Positions 1 to 10,066 of a stretch of DNA of 64,000 nt are shown in pieces. The stretch's first letter is position 1; each line of letters starts with the position of its first letter. Source of the stretch: Oceanicoccus sagamiensis. GTDB taxonomy: Bacteria; Pseudomonadota; Gammaproteobacteria; Pseudomonadales; Dasaniaceae. A program made the position numbers and the translations under genes. Under the pieces are notes generated by a model. That model ran no database searches, was not told the origin of the DNA, and worked only from the letters and a program-made list of their open reading frames with translations. The stretch lies in the NCBI RefSeq assembly GCF_002117105.1, contig NZ_CP019343.1, positions 1,860,001 through 1,924,000 on the forward strand, written 5' to 3'.

Positions 1-1
1 C

Positions 2-577
2 GAGATCGGTTTGTATGAGTGGACGGCCCTAATCGACACGCTGGAAAAAGGCGAGATTGATATTATTATTTCGGGCATGGGCATTAAGCCTAACCGTGCT
101 CTGCGGGTTAATTTTAGTCGCCCCTATGGCGATGCGGGTATTGGCCTTGCGGCCAATACCGAGTTGACCAAAGATTTCAAAAGCATTGATGATATGAAAC
201 GCTCCAGTATCAATATTGGTGTTCAGACGGATAGCGTATCGGCATCGGTGGCCCAGCGTATGTTTTCAAAAACCAATATCAAAACCTACCCAACCCAGGA
301 AGGTTTGGTTGATGCGGTACTGAAAGGCGAGCTGCACGCTATGATTGCTGCCAACCCATTGCCCAGGTTTGTGGCATTACAACATCCTGAAAAAGTGGAT
401 ATGCCTTTGGTGAAACCGCTATTGGCTTTTAAAGAAGGTATGGCCATCAATAAAGGCGATGCGGATTTTCTCAATTTTATTAATTCATGGGTTGTTGCCC
501 GGACTGCTGATGCATGGATCCCTAGTACCAGACGTTACTGGCTCGAGAGTCTTGAATGGCAGGAGCAGGTGAAGTAA
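2..577 (+). CDS. Family-3 extracellular solute-binding protein (amino-acid ABC transporter type), 3' part
   Basis: The frame is open from base 2 and ends at TAA 575-577, so the gene begins before the window; the TTG at 11 is only the first start-like codon inside it. The visible 191 residues match the second half of periplasmic binding proteins of the PBPb/SBP_bac_3 type: the string DIIISGMGIKPNRA followed by an aromatic 'FSRPY' segment, then the second lobe with 'NIGVQTDSVSASVAQRMF' and a C-terminal region ending in 'ADAWIPSTRRYWLESL'. Proteins of this fold bind small polar ligands such as amino acids in the periplasm, or are used as sensors. The ligand cannot be inferred, and the signal peptide lies outside the window. 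The next gene starts 3 bases after the stop, suggesting co-transcription. Confidence 0.8.
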   Translation, partial: EIGLYEWTALIDTLEKGEIDIIISGMGIKPNRALRVNFSRPYGDAGIGLAANTELTKDFKSIDDMKRSSINIGVQTDSVSASVAQRMFSKTNIKTYPTQEGLVDAVLKGELHAMIAANPLPRFVALQHPEKVDMPLVKPLLAFKEGMAINKGDADFLNFINSWVVARTADAWIPSTRRYWLESLEWQEQVK

Positions 578-579
578 TA

Positions 580-945
580 ATGAAGCCCTTAACAAGGAAT
601 AATTGTTCACTCTGCCGTTTTCAGCGTGGGGCTTTGGTGGTGCTATTGGCCATCAGCAGCGCCTATGCTGAAAAGCTGAGTGAAGAAGATTTACTGGAAC
701 AACAAGAATACCGTAGCGATTTGGAAGAAGTGGTGGTGGTAGGTGCTGAGCCGGAATGGCGTAAGAATATGGATAAGCAGGAAGAGTGGCGCCCCGACCG
801 TTTTAAATTACCAGAGAACCCACCGTCCCGGTCACGCATGGAATGGTTTCCTGAATATACCAAGGATGAGCGGGATAATTATCAAGGTGTTCGGGATCGT
901 ACTGGTGAAAATCCGGAGTTTCAAATCTTTAAAATGAAATTTTAG
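580..945 (+). CDS. Small exported protein of unknown function
   Basis: The protein has 121 residues. ATG 580 is preferred over an in-frame ATG at 556 because it follows the upstream stop by two bases and because the resulting N-terminus (positive charges, then the hydrophobic run ALVVLLAISSAYA at about residues 19-31) looks like a cleavable Sec signal. The mature part is acidic at first (SEEDLLEQQEYRSDLEEVVVV) and then rich in Arg, Pro and Trp, with no cysteine. I do not recognise a domain. Its position directly behind a solute-binding protein gene suggests a periplasmic partner in the same transcription unit, but this is only inferred from spacing. Confidence 0.6.
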   Translation: MKPLTRNNCSLCRFQRGALVVLLAISSAYAEKLSEEDLLEQQEYRSDLEEVVVVGAEPEWRKNMDKQEEWRPDRFKLPENPPSRSRMEWFPEYTKDERDNYQGVRDRTGENPEFQIFKMKF

Positions 946-999
946 TCCTGTTATTTATCTCTGCGCGTATTATTTGGGAAATATACTTAAGCCTGTGGG

Positions 1000-1017
1000 G
1001 GTGGATTGCAATCCACC
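1000..1017. repeat. REP-like palindrome, single unit (locus A)
   Basis: GGTGGATTGCAATCCACC is a perfect 18-base palindrome followed by CTAC, the asymmetric flank seen on other copies of the family. It lies in the convergent gap between the small exported protein gene and ridA. A nearby 'GTGGGAATGAC' string (about 1106-1116) resembles the outer arm of the composite copy at 62515-62648 and may be a decayed remnant. Confidence 0.75.
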
Positions 1018-1123
1018 CTACTGTGTTCGATGTTGTGGTTTGAAAGCGCTATTGGCTTAAAATGCCGATGCTAGATTATTGTTCTCAGACTCCATGATGC
1101 TTTCGTGGGAATGACACGATGGA

Positions 1124-1507
1124 TTACAGCGATAAGATCACTTCCACTTCTATCGACGCTCCTTTTGGCAATGCCGCCACTTGAACGCAAGCTCTTGCGG
1201 GAAACGGCTGTTTAAAAACACCGGCCATCACTTCATTCACTTCGGCAAAGTCGCCGAGGTCAGTTAATGAAATATTCACTTTAACCGCATCATCCAGGCT
1301 GCCTCCCGCTGCTGCGGCCACCTCCGTCAGGTTGTTAAAGACTTGTTGGGCCTGAGCTTTGATATCGCCGGCGATCAACTCCATGGTCTCTGGGATTAAT
1401 GGAATTTGCCCCGATAAATAAACGGTGTCGCCGACTTTAACGGCTTGTGAATAAGGGCCTATCGCTTGTGGTGCTTTGTTGGTAGCAATGATTTCTTTTT
1501 GGCTCAC
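1124..1507 (-). CDS. ridA: RidA family reactive imine/enamine deaminase
   Basis: The 127-residue length is typical of the RidA/YjgF/UK114 family. These small trimeric cytosolic proteins hydrolyse reactive 2-aminoacrylate-type enamines/imines made by PLP enzymes. Family signatures include the N-terminal AIGPYSQAV, the YLSGQIPLIPET stretch, NLTEVAAAAGG and the C-terminal ARACVQVAALPKGASIEVEVI containing the conserved Arg of the active site. The start codon is GTG at 1507, with an AAGGA ribosome site 8 bases upstream. It lies 41 bases downstream of spoT on the same strand, the same order as in Pseudomonas, so it is probably the last gene of that unit. Confidence 0.93.
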   Translation of the reverse strand: MSQKEIIATNKAPQAIGPYSQAVKVGDTVYLSGQIPLIPETMELIAGDIKAQAQQVFNNLTEVAAAAGGSLDDAVKVNISLTDLGDFAEVNEVMAGVFKQPFPARACVQVAALPKGASIEVEVILSL

Positions 1508-1548
1508 AATATAATCCTTCTAATTAAAACGGGGAGTAAGCGGGAGTA

Positions 1549-3720
1549 TTAGTGTTTTGCGCGAGTGACTTTAACCACTTCTTTAACCCGGCGAAGATGT
1601 TTCATAATTCGCGCCAGATGAATGCGTGAATGGACACCGACGACCACATTAACACTGTTAAGTCTTGGGCCCTCTTCCTCGACATCAATTTTTTCAATAT
1701 TGGCATCCAGACTATTTATTTTAGTGGCCAATACGGCGATGATACCGCGGCTTTTTTCCAGTTCAACTTTGAGTTCAACCGAGAATTCACCTTCTAAAGT
1801 ATCATCCCAGCGTAAGGGTACCGAACGTTCCGGGTTGTTACGAAAATCCTGGCTGTTATGGCAGTTATCCGTATGAACAACAATGCCGCGCTCTGAACTG
1901 ATAAAGCCGACAATAGGGTCGCCGGGTATGGGGTAGCAGCAGCGGGCAAAATTAACCTGGAAACCTTCACTACCACGAATAACCAGTGGCGAGTGGCCGG
2001 AGTGTTCCGGGTGACTGGTGTTGCCGTCTTCATCGGTTTCTGCCAGCAATTGGTGGGCGGTCAAAAACGAGACGCGATTGCCTAAACCAATATCTTCTAA
2101 CACTTCGTTAAAGGTTTGCATGCCAGTATCGCTTAATAATAATTCTTTTTGTTGTTCACTAAGTTGATCGATGCTGGAGTTTAATTCTGCCAGTGCTTTA
2201 TCCAGTAAGCGCCGCCCCAGTGCAACGGATTCATTGGTCAACTGGTTTTTCAAAAAGTGGCGGATATTGGTACGGGCCTTGCCGGTAACAACAAAGTTAA
2301 GCCAGGCGGGGTTAGGTTGCGCACCGGAAGAGGTAATAATTTCTATAGTCTGCCCGCTTTGAAGTTTTTCTGACAGTGGTGCCAAGCGGCGATTAATTCG
2401 GCTGGCAACACAGCTATTACCAACGTCGGTATGTACCGCATAGGCAAAGTCGACGGCGGTTGAACCCTGGGGCAGTTCCATAATTTTCCCCTTGGGAGAA
2501 AATACGTACACCTCATCGGGAAACAGGTCGATCTTAACGCTTTCAATAAATTCCAGTGAATCACCGGCGCGTTGTTGCATTTCAAGTAAACCCTGCAACC
2601 ACTGTCTGGCGCGGGTGTGGCTACCGTTCAGTGGTTGGCCTTCGTTGGTTTTATATAACCAGTGGGCGGCGATACCATGGTTGGCCATCTCTTCCATTTC
2701 CTGGGTGCGGATTTGGATTTCGATAGGCACGCCGTGCATGCCAAATAAAACGGTATGCAGTGATTGATAGCCGTTGGACTTTGGAATGGCGATATAGTCT
2801 TTAAACTGACCGGGCACAGGTTTATATAAACTGTGGATACACCCTAACACCCGGTAACAGGTATCGACGCTGTCCACTACAATGCGGAAGGCATAAATAT
2901 CCATAATTTCAGAAAAGGACTTTTTCTTGCCGCGCATTTTTTGGTAAATGCTGTACAGATGTTTTTCTCGGCCAACGACCGCGGCTTCATGGCCTTCACG
3001 CTCCAGACAGGCCTCAATCGATTCTTCAATTTGTTGAATAATTTCTGTGCGGTTACCCCGTGCCGCTTTGACGGCAGCTTGAATGCGGGTTGAACGCATG
3101 GGGTTTAACGTGGCAAAACCCAGGTCTTCAAATTCAACACGAATATTGTGCATGCCTAAGCGCTGGGCGATAGGGGCATACATATCGAGGGTTTCTTTGG
3201 CAATGCGCCGGCGCTTTTCCGGTTTCAGCACGCCGAGGGTACGCATATTATGTAAACGGTCAGCCAGCTTAACCAGAATAACGCGAATATCTTTGGCCAT
3301 GGCCAGGGCCATTTTCTGGAAATTTTCTGCCTGTGCCTCCGCCCGTGTCTGGTCTTCCATCCTGGTGAGTTTGCTGACACCGTCTACCAGATCGGCAACG
3401 GCGTCACCAAATTGTTCTTCCAATGCGGCTTTGCTAATACTGGTATCTTCAATCACATCGTGCAGCATGGCCGCCATTAAGCTTTGGTGGTCCATATGCA
3501 TATCGGCCAAAATACCCGCTACGGCCAATGGGTGGGTGACATAGGGTTCGCCACTGCGGCGGCGCTGACCTTCATGGGCCTGTTCCGCATAGTAGTAGGC
3601 GCGCTTGACCTGATTGACTTGTACCGGGGATAAATAGCTGTGCAAAGTACCACCGAGAGCATCGATGTTGTTCACTTCTTCGCGGCTGTCGCGTTGCTGA
3701 AAGAAGCTGTATTGCTGCAT
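1549..3720 (-). CDS. spoT: Bifunctional (p)ppGpp synthase/hydrolase SpoT
   Basis: The 723-residue protein has the whole RelA/SpoT order. The N-terminal HD hydrolase domain is intact, with HP at 63-64, HDVIEDT at 87-93 and KLADRLHNMRTL at 151-162, so hydrolase activity is expected. Next come the synthetase domain (YSIYQKMRGK, then YRVLGCIHSLYKP and KSNGYQSLHT, roughly 250-330), a TGS domain (VFSPKGKIMELPQGSTAVDFAY, about 405-426), and a C-terminal ACT region (about 645-720). The intact HD box distinguishes it from RelA, whose hydrolase site is degenerate. It controls the stringent-response alarmone in the cytosol. It follows rpoZ after a terminator-like hairpin and a 167-base gap, so it may have its own promoter as well as read-through. 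Confidence 0.96.
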   Translation of the reverse strand: MQQYSFFQQRDSREEVNNIDALGGTLHSYLSPVQVNQVKRAYYYAEQAHEGQRRRSGEPYVTHPLAVAGILADMHMDHQSLMAAMLHDVIEDTSISKAALEEQFGDAVADLVDGVSKLTRMEDQTRAEAQAENFQKMALAMAKDIRVILVKLADRLHNMRTLGVLKPEKRRRIAKETLDMYAPIAQRLGMHNIRVEFEDLGFATLNPMRSTRIQAAVKAARGNRTEIIQQIEESIEACLEREGHEAAVVGREKHLYSIYQKMRGKKKSFSEIMDIYAFRIVVDSVDTCYRVLGCIHSLYKPVPGQFKDYIAIPKSNGYQSLHTVLFGMHGVPIEIQIRTQEMEEMANHGIAAHWLYKTNEGQPLNGSHTRARQWLQGLLEMQQRAGDSLEFIESVKIDLFPDEVYVFSPKGKIMELPQGSTAVDFAYAVHTDVGNSCVASRINRRLAPLSEKLQSGQTIEIITSSGAQPNPAWLNFVVTGKARTNIRHFLKNQLTNESVALGRRLLDKALAELNSSIDQLSEQQKELLLSDTGMQTFNEVLEDIGLGNRVSFLTAHQLLAETDEDGNTSHPEHSGHSPLVIRGSEGFQVNFARCCYPIPGDPIVGFISSERGIVVHTDNCHNSQDFRNNPERSVPLRWDDTLEGEFSVELKVELEKSRGIIAVLATKINSLDANIEKIDVEEEGPRLNSVNVVVGVHSRIHLARIMKHLRRVKEVVKVTRAKH

Positions 3721-3821
3721 GTAGTGGTGTGCTCGCTATCTGGGTTGTCATGGCTGGGTTTGTTAAGGTTTTATACCACGACTTTTAGCTAGCGCAAAGG
3801 TTTGCGCCAAACGGCAGGCAT

Positions 3822-3852
3822 AAAAAAGGCCGGGTGTGTTATTAACCCAGCC
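3822..3852 (-). terminator. Rho-independent terminator downstream of rpoZ
   Basis: Read on the minus strand, GGCTGGGT (3852-3845) pairs with ACCCGGCC (3835-3828) with one G-U pair and a 9-base loop, followed by a run of six T. It would end or attenuate transcription between rpoZ and spoT. Confidence 0.75.
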
Positions 3853-3887
3853 TCTTGCATACTGATGAGTACAACGTTGTCGATCTG

Positions 3888-4163
3888 TTAGAGCGAAGGG
3901 GGTACTTCAGTATTGACCGCCATATCCATATCCAGCACGATCTCTTCAGGTTCTTCTTCCTTCGGATTCATGATTTCAGCGGGGGTGATTACTTCGTCAG
4001 CAATTTCACGCAGTGCGATAACGGTAGGCTTATCAGATTCTTCAGCAACCAAAGGTTCTTTGCCGCCAGTAGCCAGGGCGCGGGCACGCTTGCTGGCAAC
4101 CATAACAAGTTCAAAACGGTTATCAACTTTATCCAGACAATCTTCAACAGTAATACGGGCCAT
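3888..4163 (-). CDS. rpoZ: RNA polymerase omega subunit
   Basis: The 91-residue protein starts [20 protein letters not shown] and carries the omega core with ASKRARAL and [16 protein letters not shown]. Omega binds the beta-prime subunit, assists polymerase assembly and in proteobacteria forms part of a ppGpp binding site, in keeping with the neighbouring spoT. The C-terminal tail from about residue 63 is acidic ([10 protein letters not shown]). It lies 123 bases downstream of gmk, as in E. coli and Pseudomonas. Confidence 0.96.
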   Translation of the reverse strand: MARITVEDCLDKVDNRFELVMVASKRARALATGGKEPLVAEESDKPTVIALREIADEVITPAEIMNPKEEEPEEIVLDMDMAVNTEVPPSL

Positions 4164-4286
4164 GGTGTGTCTCGTTTGCAGTGTGCATTTAGGTATTTTA
4201 CGGGTTCAGGGCTAATGCGCTGAGCCGGTCAAAACGGCCGCGCATTGTATCAAACATAGTGTAGCAAAAACAATCAGCGGGCGAGA

Positions 4287-4955
<669 letters not shown>

Positions 4956-4973
4956 TTATCGTTATCGTGCCGC

Positions 4974-5843
4974 TTACTCAATATTCTGTATCTGTTCGCG
5001 CATTTGCTCAATCAGTACTTTGAGTTCAACAGCGGCTTGGGTGGTATCGGTAACAATGGATTTTGATGACAGGGTATTGGCCTCGCGATTTAATTCCTGC
5101 ATCAGGAAATCGAGGCGTCGGCCGCAGGCACCACCCTTGGTCAGTACTCGCCTGACTTCTATCAAGTGGGCATCCAGTCGATCCAGTTCCTCATCGACAT
5201 CGGCTTTTTGGGCCAGTATAACCATTTCCTGCTCCAGCCGGTCGGGATTAAGTTCGGCTTTTAATTCTTCCAGACGCTCTTGCAGTTTTTGTCGCTGGGC
5301 TTGCAGGATATCCGGTAACTGCTGTTTAACGGCGCCATTAATATGGCCAATGGTATCCAGTCGCTGCTCAATAAATTGCTTTAAGGCGGCCCCTTCACGT
5401 TCGCGGCTTTCCACCAGTTGCTCCAGAGTAACAACGAATAAAGCCAAGGCTTGTTCACAGAGTAGGTCACTGTCGGTTTCTGGCTCCGACATAATGCCGG
5501 GCCATTGCAGTAGTTGCAGTGGGTTAAGGGCGGCGGGGTCCCGGAGTTGCTGTTGCACGGTTTCACCAGCACTGATCAATTGCGCCAGCAGTTCTTTATT
5601 GACGCTGAGTTGGCCAGAGCTGCCGCCGGCCTGGAACTGAACTCGCAGGCTACACTCGACTTTGCCACGGCTTAGGCTTTTGCGCAGTTTCTCGCGCAGC
5701 TCATTCTCAAGTCGGCGCATGGATTCAGGCAGTTTAAAGCTGGGTTCCAGATAGCGGTGGTTGACTGAGCGAATTTCCCAGACCAGAGAACCCCAATCAT
5801 GTTGAGAGGCCTGGCGGGCAAAAGAGGTCATGCTGCGAATCAT
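4974..5843 (-). CDS. yicC: YicC family endoribonuclease
   Basis: The 289-residue protein is called from ATG 5843 (MIRSMTSFAR), the canonical N-terminus of the family; a longer reading from 5915 adds 24 residues that look like untranslated leader. Family marks are RSVNHRYLEPSFKLPE near residues 25-40, the central coiled-coil segment (RQKLQERLEELKAEL), and the C-terminal block GRRLDFLMQELNREANTLSSK. YicC proteins are metal-dependent RNases that act on small RNAs and structured RNA in E. coli. It is transcribed away from rph, as in other Gammaproteobacteria, with a shared 125-base divergent region. Confidence 0.93.
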   Translation of the reverse strand: MIRSMTSFARQASQHDWGSLVWEIRSVNHRYLEPSFKLPESMRRLENELREKLRKSLSRGKVECSLRVQFQAGGSSGQLSVNKELLAQLISAGETVQQQLRDPAALNPLQLLQWPGIMSEPETDSDLLCEQALALFVVTLEQLVESREREGAALKQFIEQRLDTIGHINGAVKQQLPDILQAQRQKLQERLEELKAELNPDRLEQEMVILAQKADVDEELDRLDAHLIEVRRVLTKGGACGRRLDFLMQELNREANTLSSKSIVTDTTQAAVELKVLIEQMREQIQNIE

Positions 5844-5968
5844 AGTGGGTAATACCTGCGAACCAATAAAGGCGTTTATTCTAGCTTGATTGCGGCCCCG
5901 CGTCATAGCGTTCATGTGTATAATGCCCGCTCTTTTATCGCTAACCCTTTAGTATGTCAGGATTCAAT

Positions 5969-6688
5969 ATGAACAGACCCAGTGGCCGCAGTAATGATCA
6001 GCTTCGTGAAGTAACCATCACCCGAAACTTTACCTGTCATGCCGAAGGTTCCGTGCTGGTGACCTTTGGTAATACCAAGGTTATTTGTACCGCCTCCGTT
6101 GAAGCTGGCGTGCCGAGATTTTTAAGAGGGCAGGGGCAGGGCTGGATAACGGCGGAATACGGTATGTTACCGCGCTCTACGGGTAGTCGTATGGGGCGAG
6201 AGGCTGCCAGAGGCAAGCAGGGTGGCCGCACGGTAGAAATTCAGCGGCTTATTGGCCGCTCCTTAAGAGCCGCCGTTGATTTAACGGCGCTGGGTGAAAA
6301 CTCTATCACGATTGATTGTGATGTTATTCAGGCTGACGGCGGTACTCGCACGGCTTCCATTACCGGTGCCTGTGTTGCTTTGGCGGATGCCATTAGCTAT
6401 ATGAATGCCGAGGGCATGATTGAAGGCAACCCCTTAAAACAGATGACAGCGGCGGTTTCCGTTGGTGTCTATGAGGGTGAAGCAGTATTGGACCTGGATT
6501 ATCCCGAAGACTCGAATGCAGAGACGGATATGAATGTAATCATGACTGAAGCCGGTGGTTTTATTGAGGTTCAGGGCACCGCAGAAGGTGAGCCTTATAG
6601 CCGTGCAGAGCTTGATAGTATGCTGGCTTTGGCGGAGAAAGGGATTTACGAGTTAATTGATTTACAAAAAGCGGCGCTGGCTGTTTAG
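5969..6688 (+). CDS. rph: Ribonuclease PH (tRNA 3' processing)
   Basis: The 239-residue protein is a phosphorolytic 3'-5' exoribonuclease that trims tRNA precursors. ATG 5969 ([15 protein letters not shown]) is chosen because it matches the family N-terminus and follows an AGGA motif; an in-frame ATG at 5954 adds five residues. Conserved strings include [51 protein letters not shown] with the phosphate-binding arginines, and [17 protein letters not shown] perfect TATAAT at 5919-5924 in the divergent region is a plausible -10 element, though no good -35 stands 16-18 bases upstream. Confidence 0.96.
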   Translation: MNRPSGRSNDQLREVTITRNFTCHAEGSVLVTFGNTKVICTASVEAGVPRFLRGQGQGWITAEYGMLPRSTGSRMGREAARGKQGGRTVEIQRLIGRSLRAAVDLTALGENSITIDCDVIQADGGTRTASITGACVALADAISYMNAEGMIEGNPLKQMTAAVSVGVYEGEAVLDLDYPEDSNAETDMNVIMTEAGGFIEVQGTAEGEPYSRAELDSMLALAEKGIYELIDLQKAALAV

Positions 6689-6702
6689 CGTGGTGGGTGG
6701 GA

Positions 6703-7476
6703 CTACGACTGCATTTCGTAGTCGTAATCCATAATCAGCGGAGCGTGGCTGGAAAAGGTTTGGTTTTTATAAATCGCACCGTATTCAATCACCGGCCTTA
6801 GCCCTTCAGAAACAATTTGATGATCGGTTCGCCAGCCGTTTTTGCTGCGATCGCCATCAGGCCACCAGGTAAATTCATCACTATCGGTATTGATCTCGCG
6901 GAAGGCATCCGCATATCCCAGTTCATGGAATAGCTGGTCCATCCATTGCTGCTCTTCGGGTAAAGCACCGGACATATCACGGTTTAGCTGAATATCCTGA
7001 ATATCCGCTTGGGAGTGGGTCATATTCCAATTGCCACAGATAACAAACTCACGGCGTTTATTGCGTACTTTGTTTAAATGGTTTTGAAATAATTCAAAGA
7101 ACTGCTTTTTATGCGCCTTAGCGGCATCGTCAGCTTTATAGGCGCTGGGTGCGAGCAGGCAACCAATACTGATTTCCTGGAAATCCGCCTGAATATAACG
7201 TCCTTCCATATCGTAATCCACAAAGCCTAAACCGGTCATAATGGCCTTGGGCATTTCCTTGCAGTAAATAGCAACACCGTTAGAGTCTTTTTCCACCGCA
7301 TCAAAGAAATACGGGTTATAACCCTGTGGCCAGAAGGTATCTGCCTGCAGGTCATATTCCTGGGCTTTGAGGTTTTGAATGCAGATAAAGTCGGCATCCT
7401 GGTCCAATACCCACTCATAGAAGCCCTCTTTGGCTGCTTCTCGAATACCGTCTGCGCAAAAACTAATGATTCTCAT
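6703..7476 (-). CDS. crc: Crc-like protein (catalytically degenerate exonuclease III family)
   Basis: The 257-residue protein has the endonuclease/exonuclease/phosphatase fold of ExoIII and starts at ATG 7476 (MRIISFCADGIRE), with GAGG just upstream; a longer reading from 7536 is not supported. Several ExoIII catalytic positions appear lost: the N7 position is Cys (FCADG), the LQE(T)K glutamate is Asn (IQNLK), and the GDxN motif reads GNWN. WRTDHQIV and the terminal SHAPL histidine are kept. Pseudomonas Crc, which acts with Hfq in translational catabolite repression, is also a non-nuclease relative and also lies beside pyrE. Function as Crc is inferred from synteny and degeneracy; a DNA repair nuclease is unlikely but not excluded. 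Confidence 0.8.
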   Translation of the reverse strand: MRIISFCADGIREAAKEGFYEWVLDQDADFICIQNLKAQEYDLQADTFWPQGYNPYFFDAVEKDSNGVAIYCKEMPKAIMTGLGFVDYDMEGRYIQADFQEISIGCLLAPSAYKADDAAKAHKKQFFELFQNHLNKVRNKRREFVICGNWNMTHSQADIQDIQLNRDMSGALPEEQQWMDQLFHELGYADAFREINTDSDEFTWWPDGDRSKNGWRTDHQIVSEGLRPVIEYGAIYKNQTFSSHAPLIMDYDYEMQS

Positions 7477-7771
7477 GGTCGCCTCATTACTGTGGACAGC
7501 GTATGATACCGAGCTTACAAAGCGAATAGTAAGCAAGCCCTATTGAAAGCTATAACGATGCTCTGATATCTGATAAAGCAGAGTTTGGTGTTATTCACTA
7601 GCTACTGGGGGGTATCGATGCCAAGACGCTGTTTTGCTATGATTTTTGTAACAGCATGGCCGCTAATAGAACAAGTTTAGAAACTCCTTGCTAGTAAAGC
7701 CAGCAAATTTTTCTTTTTCATACTGTTTAGCCGCTAATAATTTGATGTGTTTAACCGATTAGAGAGCCACA

Positions 7772-8413
7772 ATGTACCCTTATCAACAACAGTTTATTGA
7801 ATTGGCGATTGCTAAAAGCGCCTTAAATTTTGGTGAGTTCACCTTAAAATCCGGCCGTGTCAGCCCGTATTTTTTTAATGCCGGCTTGTTTTCCAGCGGT
7901 GCTGCCCTGGCACAGTTGGGGCGTTGTTATGCCAATGCAATTGTGGAGTCAGGGGTTGAGTTTGATGTGTTGTTTGGGCCCGCTTATAAGGGTATTCCCC
8001 TGGCTGCGGCTACCGCCACTGCCCTGGCCGACCACTTTGATCGCGATGTGCCTTACGCCTATAACCGCAAAGAAGCTAAAGCTCACGGTGAGGGCGGAAC
8101 CATTGTGGGCGCACCTTTGGAAGGTAAAATCCTGATTATCGATGATGTGATTACCGCCGGTACTGCTGTGCGCGAGGTAATGGGTATTATTGCCGATAAT
8201 GGCGCAGAGCCCGCCGGCGTGGTGATTGGTTTAAATCGTCAGGAACGTGGTAAAGGCGAACTTTCAGCTATTCAGGAAGTCGAACGCGATTACAGCATTC
8301 CCGTTATTAACATTGTAGATTTAGGTCAAATTATTGATTATTTGGCTGATCAGCCGGGCCAAAGTGAGAATGTGGTCAAAATTCAGGCTTATCGCGAACA
8401 ATATGGCGTGTAA
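7772..8413 (+). CDS. pyrE: Orotate phosphoribosyltransferase
   Basis: The 213-residue enzyme joins orotate and PRPP to give OMP in pyrimidine synthesis. Typical strings are [16 protein letters not shown] near the N-terminus, [28 protein letters not shown], and the PRPP-binding loop [17 protein letters not shown]. It is divergent from the crc-like gene across 295 bases, which contain an A/T-rich stretch and a weak TTGCT/AGCAA hairpin before a T-rich run (about 7690-7715); this could be an attenuator but is too weak to call. After the stop there is a hairpin (GAGGTA 8427-8432, TACCTC 8442-8447) without a T-run. Confidence 0.97.
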   Translation: MYPYQQQFIELAIAKSALNFGEFTLKSGRVSPYFFNAGLFSSGAALAQLGRCYANAIVESGVEFDVLFGPAYKGIPLAAATATALADHFDRDVPYAYNRKEAKAHGEGGTIVGAPLEGKILIIDDVITAGTAVREVMGIIADNGAEPAGVVIGLNRQERGKGELSAIQEVERDYSIPVINIVDLGQIIDYLADQPGQSENVVKIQAYREQYGV

Positions 8414-8473
8414 ACATTCTATACTTGAGGTATTACACGTGTACCTCGATAAAAACAGGGATAATAATTACGC

Positions 8474-9205
8474 ATGTTATTAAACATGGTTGCAATAATG
8501 GTTGTAGTGACGCAAATCCAACGTTTGCTGCGCCACTTTTCGGTCTTTACGGTGGCGGCTGTTTTCTTGCTATCTTCCAGTTCCCTGGTGCAGGGGGCTG
8601 ACCAGCTTTATCGATATATTAATGATAAAGGGGTTCCAGTTATCAATGATAATATCCCGCCGGAGTTTGTGGCCGGTGGTTACGATATTATTCGGCCCGA
8701 TGGCTCGTTGCTACGCAGTGTCCCCCGCCAGTTGAGCGAGGAAGAATTGCAATTGCGTAATACTGAGGAGTCCCGGGCAAGGTTCCAGGAAGAGGAAGAC
8801 GCACGTTTGCGGGCCTGGGATGAGTCATTGATGCTGCGTTACAGTGATCTGGATGATATCGAAGCGGCTCAGAGCCGGACTATGCGTGACCTGAAAATCC
8901 GGATCAGTATTCTGAAAAGCAATCTGGTGACGATCAAATCCCAAATTGAACGAGAGCAGCAGAAAGCGGCGGATATTGAGCGCCGCGGCGGCACCGTGCC
9001 TGAAGATTTAAGTAAGAATATCAACACCTTGAGATTAGAAATTGAAGATACCGAGCAGTCTATTGTGGTGCGTAATGTCGAGATTGAGTCAGTAAAAGCC
9101 TCCTATCAGCGTGATATGGATCGCTTTAAGACGCTTATCGAGCGTGTTGAAATGCGCCGTATACAGTCGCAGCCTGCCAAAAGCAATCGGCCAACGTATT
9201 ACTAG
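8474..9205 (+). CDS. DUF4124-type exported coiled-coil protein
   Basis: The 243-residue protein has a long N-terminal hydrophobic segment (FSVFTVAAVFLLSSSSLVQGA, ending near residue 42) that fits a signal peptide. Next comes the short motif YRYINDKGVPVINDNIPPE typical of the DUF4124 module found in many gammaproteobacterial envelope proteins, then a highly charged region (about 85-230) rich in Glu, Arg and Leu that should form a coiled coil. The exact start is uncertain: ATGs at 8474, 8486 and 8498 are in frame. No function is established for the family. It is 60 bases downstream of pyrE on the same strand. Confidence 0.65.
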   Translation: MLLNMVAIMVVVTQIQRLLRHFSVFTVAAVFLLSSSSLVQGADQLYRYINDKGVPVINDNIPPEFVAGGYDIIRPDGSLLRSVPRQLSEEELQLRNTEESRARFQEEEDARLRAWDESLMLRYSDLDDIEAAQSRTMRDLKIRISILKSNLVTIKSQIEREQQKAADIERRGGTVPEDLSKNINTLRLEIEDTEQSIVVRNVEIESVKASYQRDMDRFKTLIERVEMRRIQSQPAKSNRPTYY

Positions 9206-9277
9206 TCAGTTAGTAAGGGCTGTGTGGATGAGGTTGGTTAAGAGCTAAAGAGGGAAAGGGCTGAGAGCTGCGAGTCG

Positions 9278-9916
9278 TTAGCCGTTTTGGTAACTGGCTT
9301 GAGCCATGGGGGTTGAAGAGCCAGCAGCTGTTTCTTTAAAAAATCCATTCATTAATACCGGCCATTGATCCTGCCAGTTTTCGGTAGGCTTGCGCTTAAA
9401 CTCACTGCGCACAAATTGGCAGATTCGCCCTTCTATGGTTGCCAGGAGTAAATTGGCTGCGATATTCATCGGCATGGTTGGGCGAATACCTTCCTGAATT
9501 TCTGCTTCCCTTAGGGTTTGTTTTAGCTGGGTTTCAAAGCGGTCAAAAAATTGAACAACTCTGGCTCGCAGGCGTTCGGTTTCACCGGCTAATGCATCAC
9601 CCGTAAGTATTCGAGTAATGCCAGGGTTGCGCTCAGTGAAGGCCAGCAACAGGCCCAGTATTTTTTCCAGTTTAACCATGGCTTGATCTTCTTCTTTGAG
9701 AATCATATTCACCCGAGTGAAGATAGTTTCCTCAATAAACTCGATCAAACCTTCAAACATTTTAGACTTGCTGGGGAAGTGCCGATAAAGTGCTGCCTCT
9801 GAAACGCCTACCTCTTTAGCAAGACGAGCGGTGGTGATTCGTTCACCTGGACTGACTTCCAACATATGGGCCAGTGCCTGGAGAATCTGCTGTCGGCGGG
9901 ACACTTTTTTCGTCAT
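9278..9916 (-). CDS. slmA: TetR-family nucleoid occlusion factor SlmA
   Basis: The 212-residue protein has a TetR-type N-terminal DNA-binding domain ([49 protein letters not shown]) and a helical C-terminal half with [21 protein letters not shown], all diagnostic of SlmA. SlmA bound to chromosomal sites blocks FtsZ ring assembly over the nucleoid. It sits beside argB and pyrE, matching its usual place in the coaBC-pyrE neighbourhood. It is separated from argB by a 223-base A/T-rich gap that should hold its promoter. Confidence 0.93.
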   Translation of the reverse strand: MTKKVSRRQQILQALAHMLEVSPGERITTARLAKEVGVSEAALYRHFPSKSKMFEGLIEFIEETIFTRVNMILKEEDQAMVKLEKILGLLLAFTERNPGITRILTGDALAGETERLRARVVQFFDRFETQLKQTLREAEIQEGIRPTMPMNIAANLLLATIEGRICQFVRSEFKRKPTENWQDQWPVLMNGFFKETAAGSSTPMAQASYQNG

Positions 9917-10066
9917 GAGTATCTTGTGCTTGGAACTGAGTACCGAGTTGGTTTCTCATTTCCTGTTGGTTGTTTTTGTAATGATCGTCAATCCTATCGA
10001 TTACCGACTAAAGCTGCAATCAAAAACAACAAAAGAAGTGGTTTTTCTGGCGATTTTTTTTCAAAC

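Noticed and set aside
7690-7715. pyrE attenuator hairpin
   Set aside because: Five-base-pair stem with imperfect T-tract and no clear leader peptide.
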